Shown piece after piece: positions 5,214 through 5,297 of a stretch of 5,297 bases of DNA. Origin of the DNA: an uncultured Actinomyces sp. (GTDB lineage: Bacteria > Actinomycetota > Actinomycetes > Actinomycetales > Actinomycetaceae); assembly GCA_900541895.1 (NCBI GenBank), contig UWSI01000050.1:1-5297 (forward strand), in the 5' to 3' direction. Within the stretch, counting starts at the first letter, position 1; the number at the start of each line of letters is the position of its first letter. Under the pieces are notes generated by a model. It was not told the origin of the DNA and ran no database searches. It worked only from the letters and a program-made list of their open reading frames with translations. The position numbers and the translations under genes are program-made.

Positions 5214-5297
5214 GAACGTTGATATCTGAGGTGACTTACCGGATTGGAGCATACGAGCCTTAGATAAGCAGTCCTAAAAATGAGTGGTGGTGGGAAC
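5214..5297. other. Downstream intergenic sequence without a supported feature
   Basis: The 84 bases after the second stop codon show no clear hairpin terminator. An ATG at 5280 opens six codons to the window edge, but no ribosome binding site precedes it, so a new gene is not called. Confidence 0.4.

Noticed and set aside
5280..5297. Start of a third gene at the ATG near the window end
   Set aside because: Only six codons visible and no ribosome binding site upstream.

Overview
The window reads as a stretch of chromosome from a host-associated actinobacterium. The evidence is a surface protein with the thioester-type N-domain / VaFE-repeat / sortase-tail layout common in Actinomycetaceae and Bifidobacteriaceae, DnaA boxes of the TTGTCCACA / TTATCCACA type, and a base composition that looks close to 50% G+C by eye (not counted). 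The genus cannot be named from the sequence alone.

Layout, all on the + strand. (1) Positions 21-51 hold a strong hairpin followed by a T-rich run, probably the terminator of a gene lying upstream of the window. (2) Positions 52-522 are a long non-coding region before the first gene, rich in short dyads: a twin ATGCGCAT palindrome, a compound inverted repeat, and a hairpin just ahead of the ribosome binding site. (3) Positions 523-2667 encode a secreted 714-aa protein with an N-terminal carbohydrate-binding-like domain and a right-handed beta-helix. It carries the aspartate triad (D399, D422, D423) expected of glycoside hydrolase family 87, the alpha-1,3-glucanases (mutanases) and mycodextranases. 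(4) Positions 2668-2930 are intergenic, with a hairpin after the first gene and two perfect DnaA-box 9-mers 28 bp apart. (5) Positions 2931-5213 encode a 760-aa surface protein with a signal peptide, a divergent thioester-type domain, beta-sandwich domains, one VaFE-like repeat and an atypical VARTG sorting signal. (6) Positions 5214-5297 show no supported feature.

The two genes are separated by 263 bp and a hairpin, so they are probably transcribed separately. A shared theme can only be inferred: one enzyme released to attack alpha-1,3-linked glucan (a component of streptococcal dental-plaque matrix and of fungal walls), and one wall-anchored protein for contact with host or neighbouring cells. 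This would suit a biofilm or mucosal lifestyle. No mobile element, CRISPR array, tRNA or rRNA was seen. The most interesting details are in the surface protein: its cross-link chemistry appears changed, with the thioester Gln and the ester Thr apparently replaced and a pair of cysteines added in the VaFE repeat.
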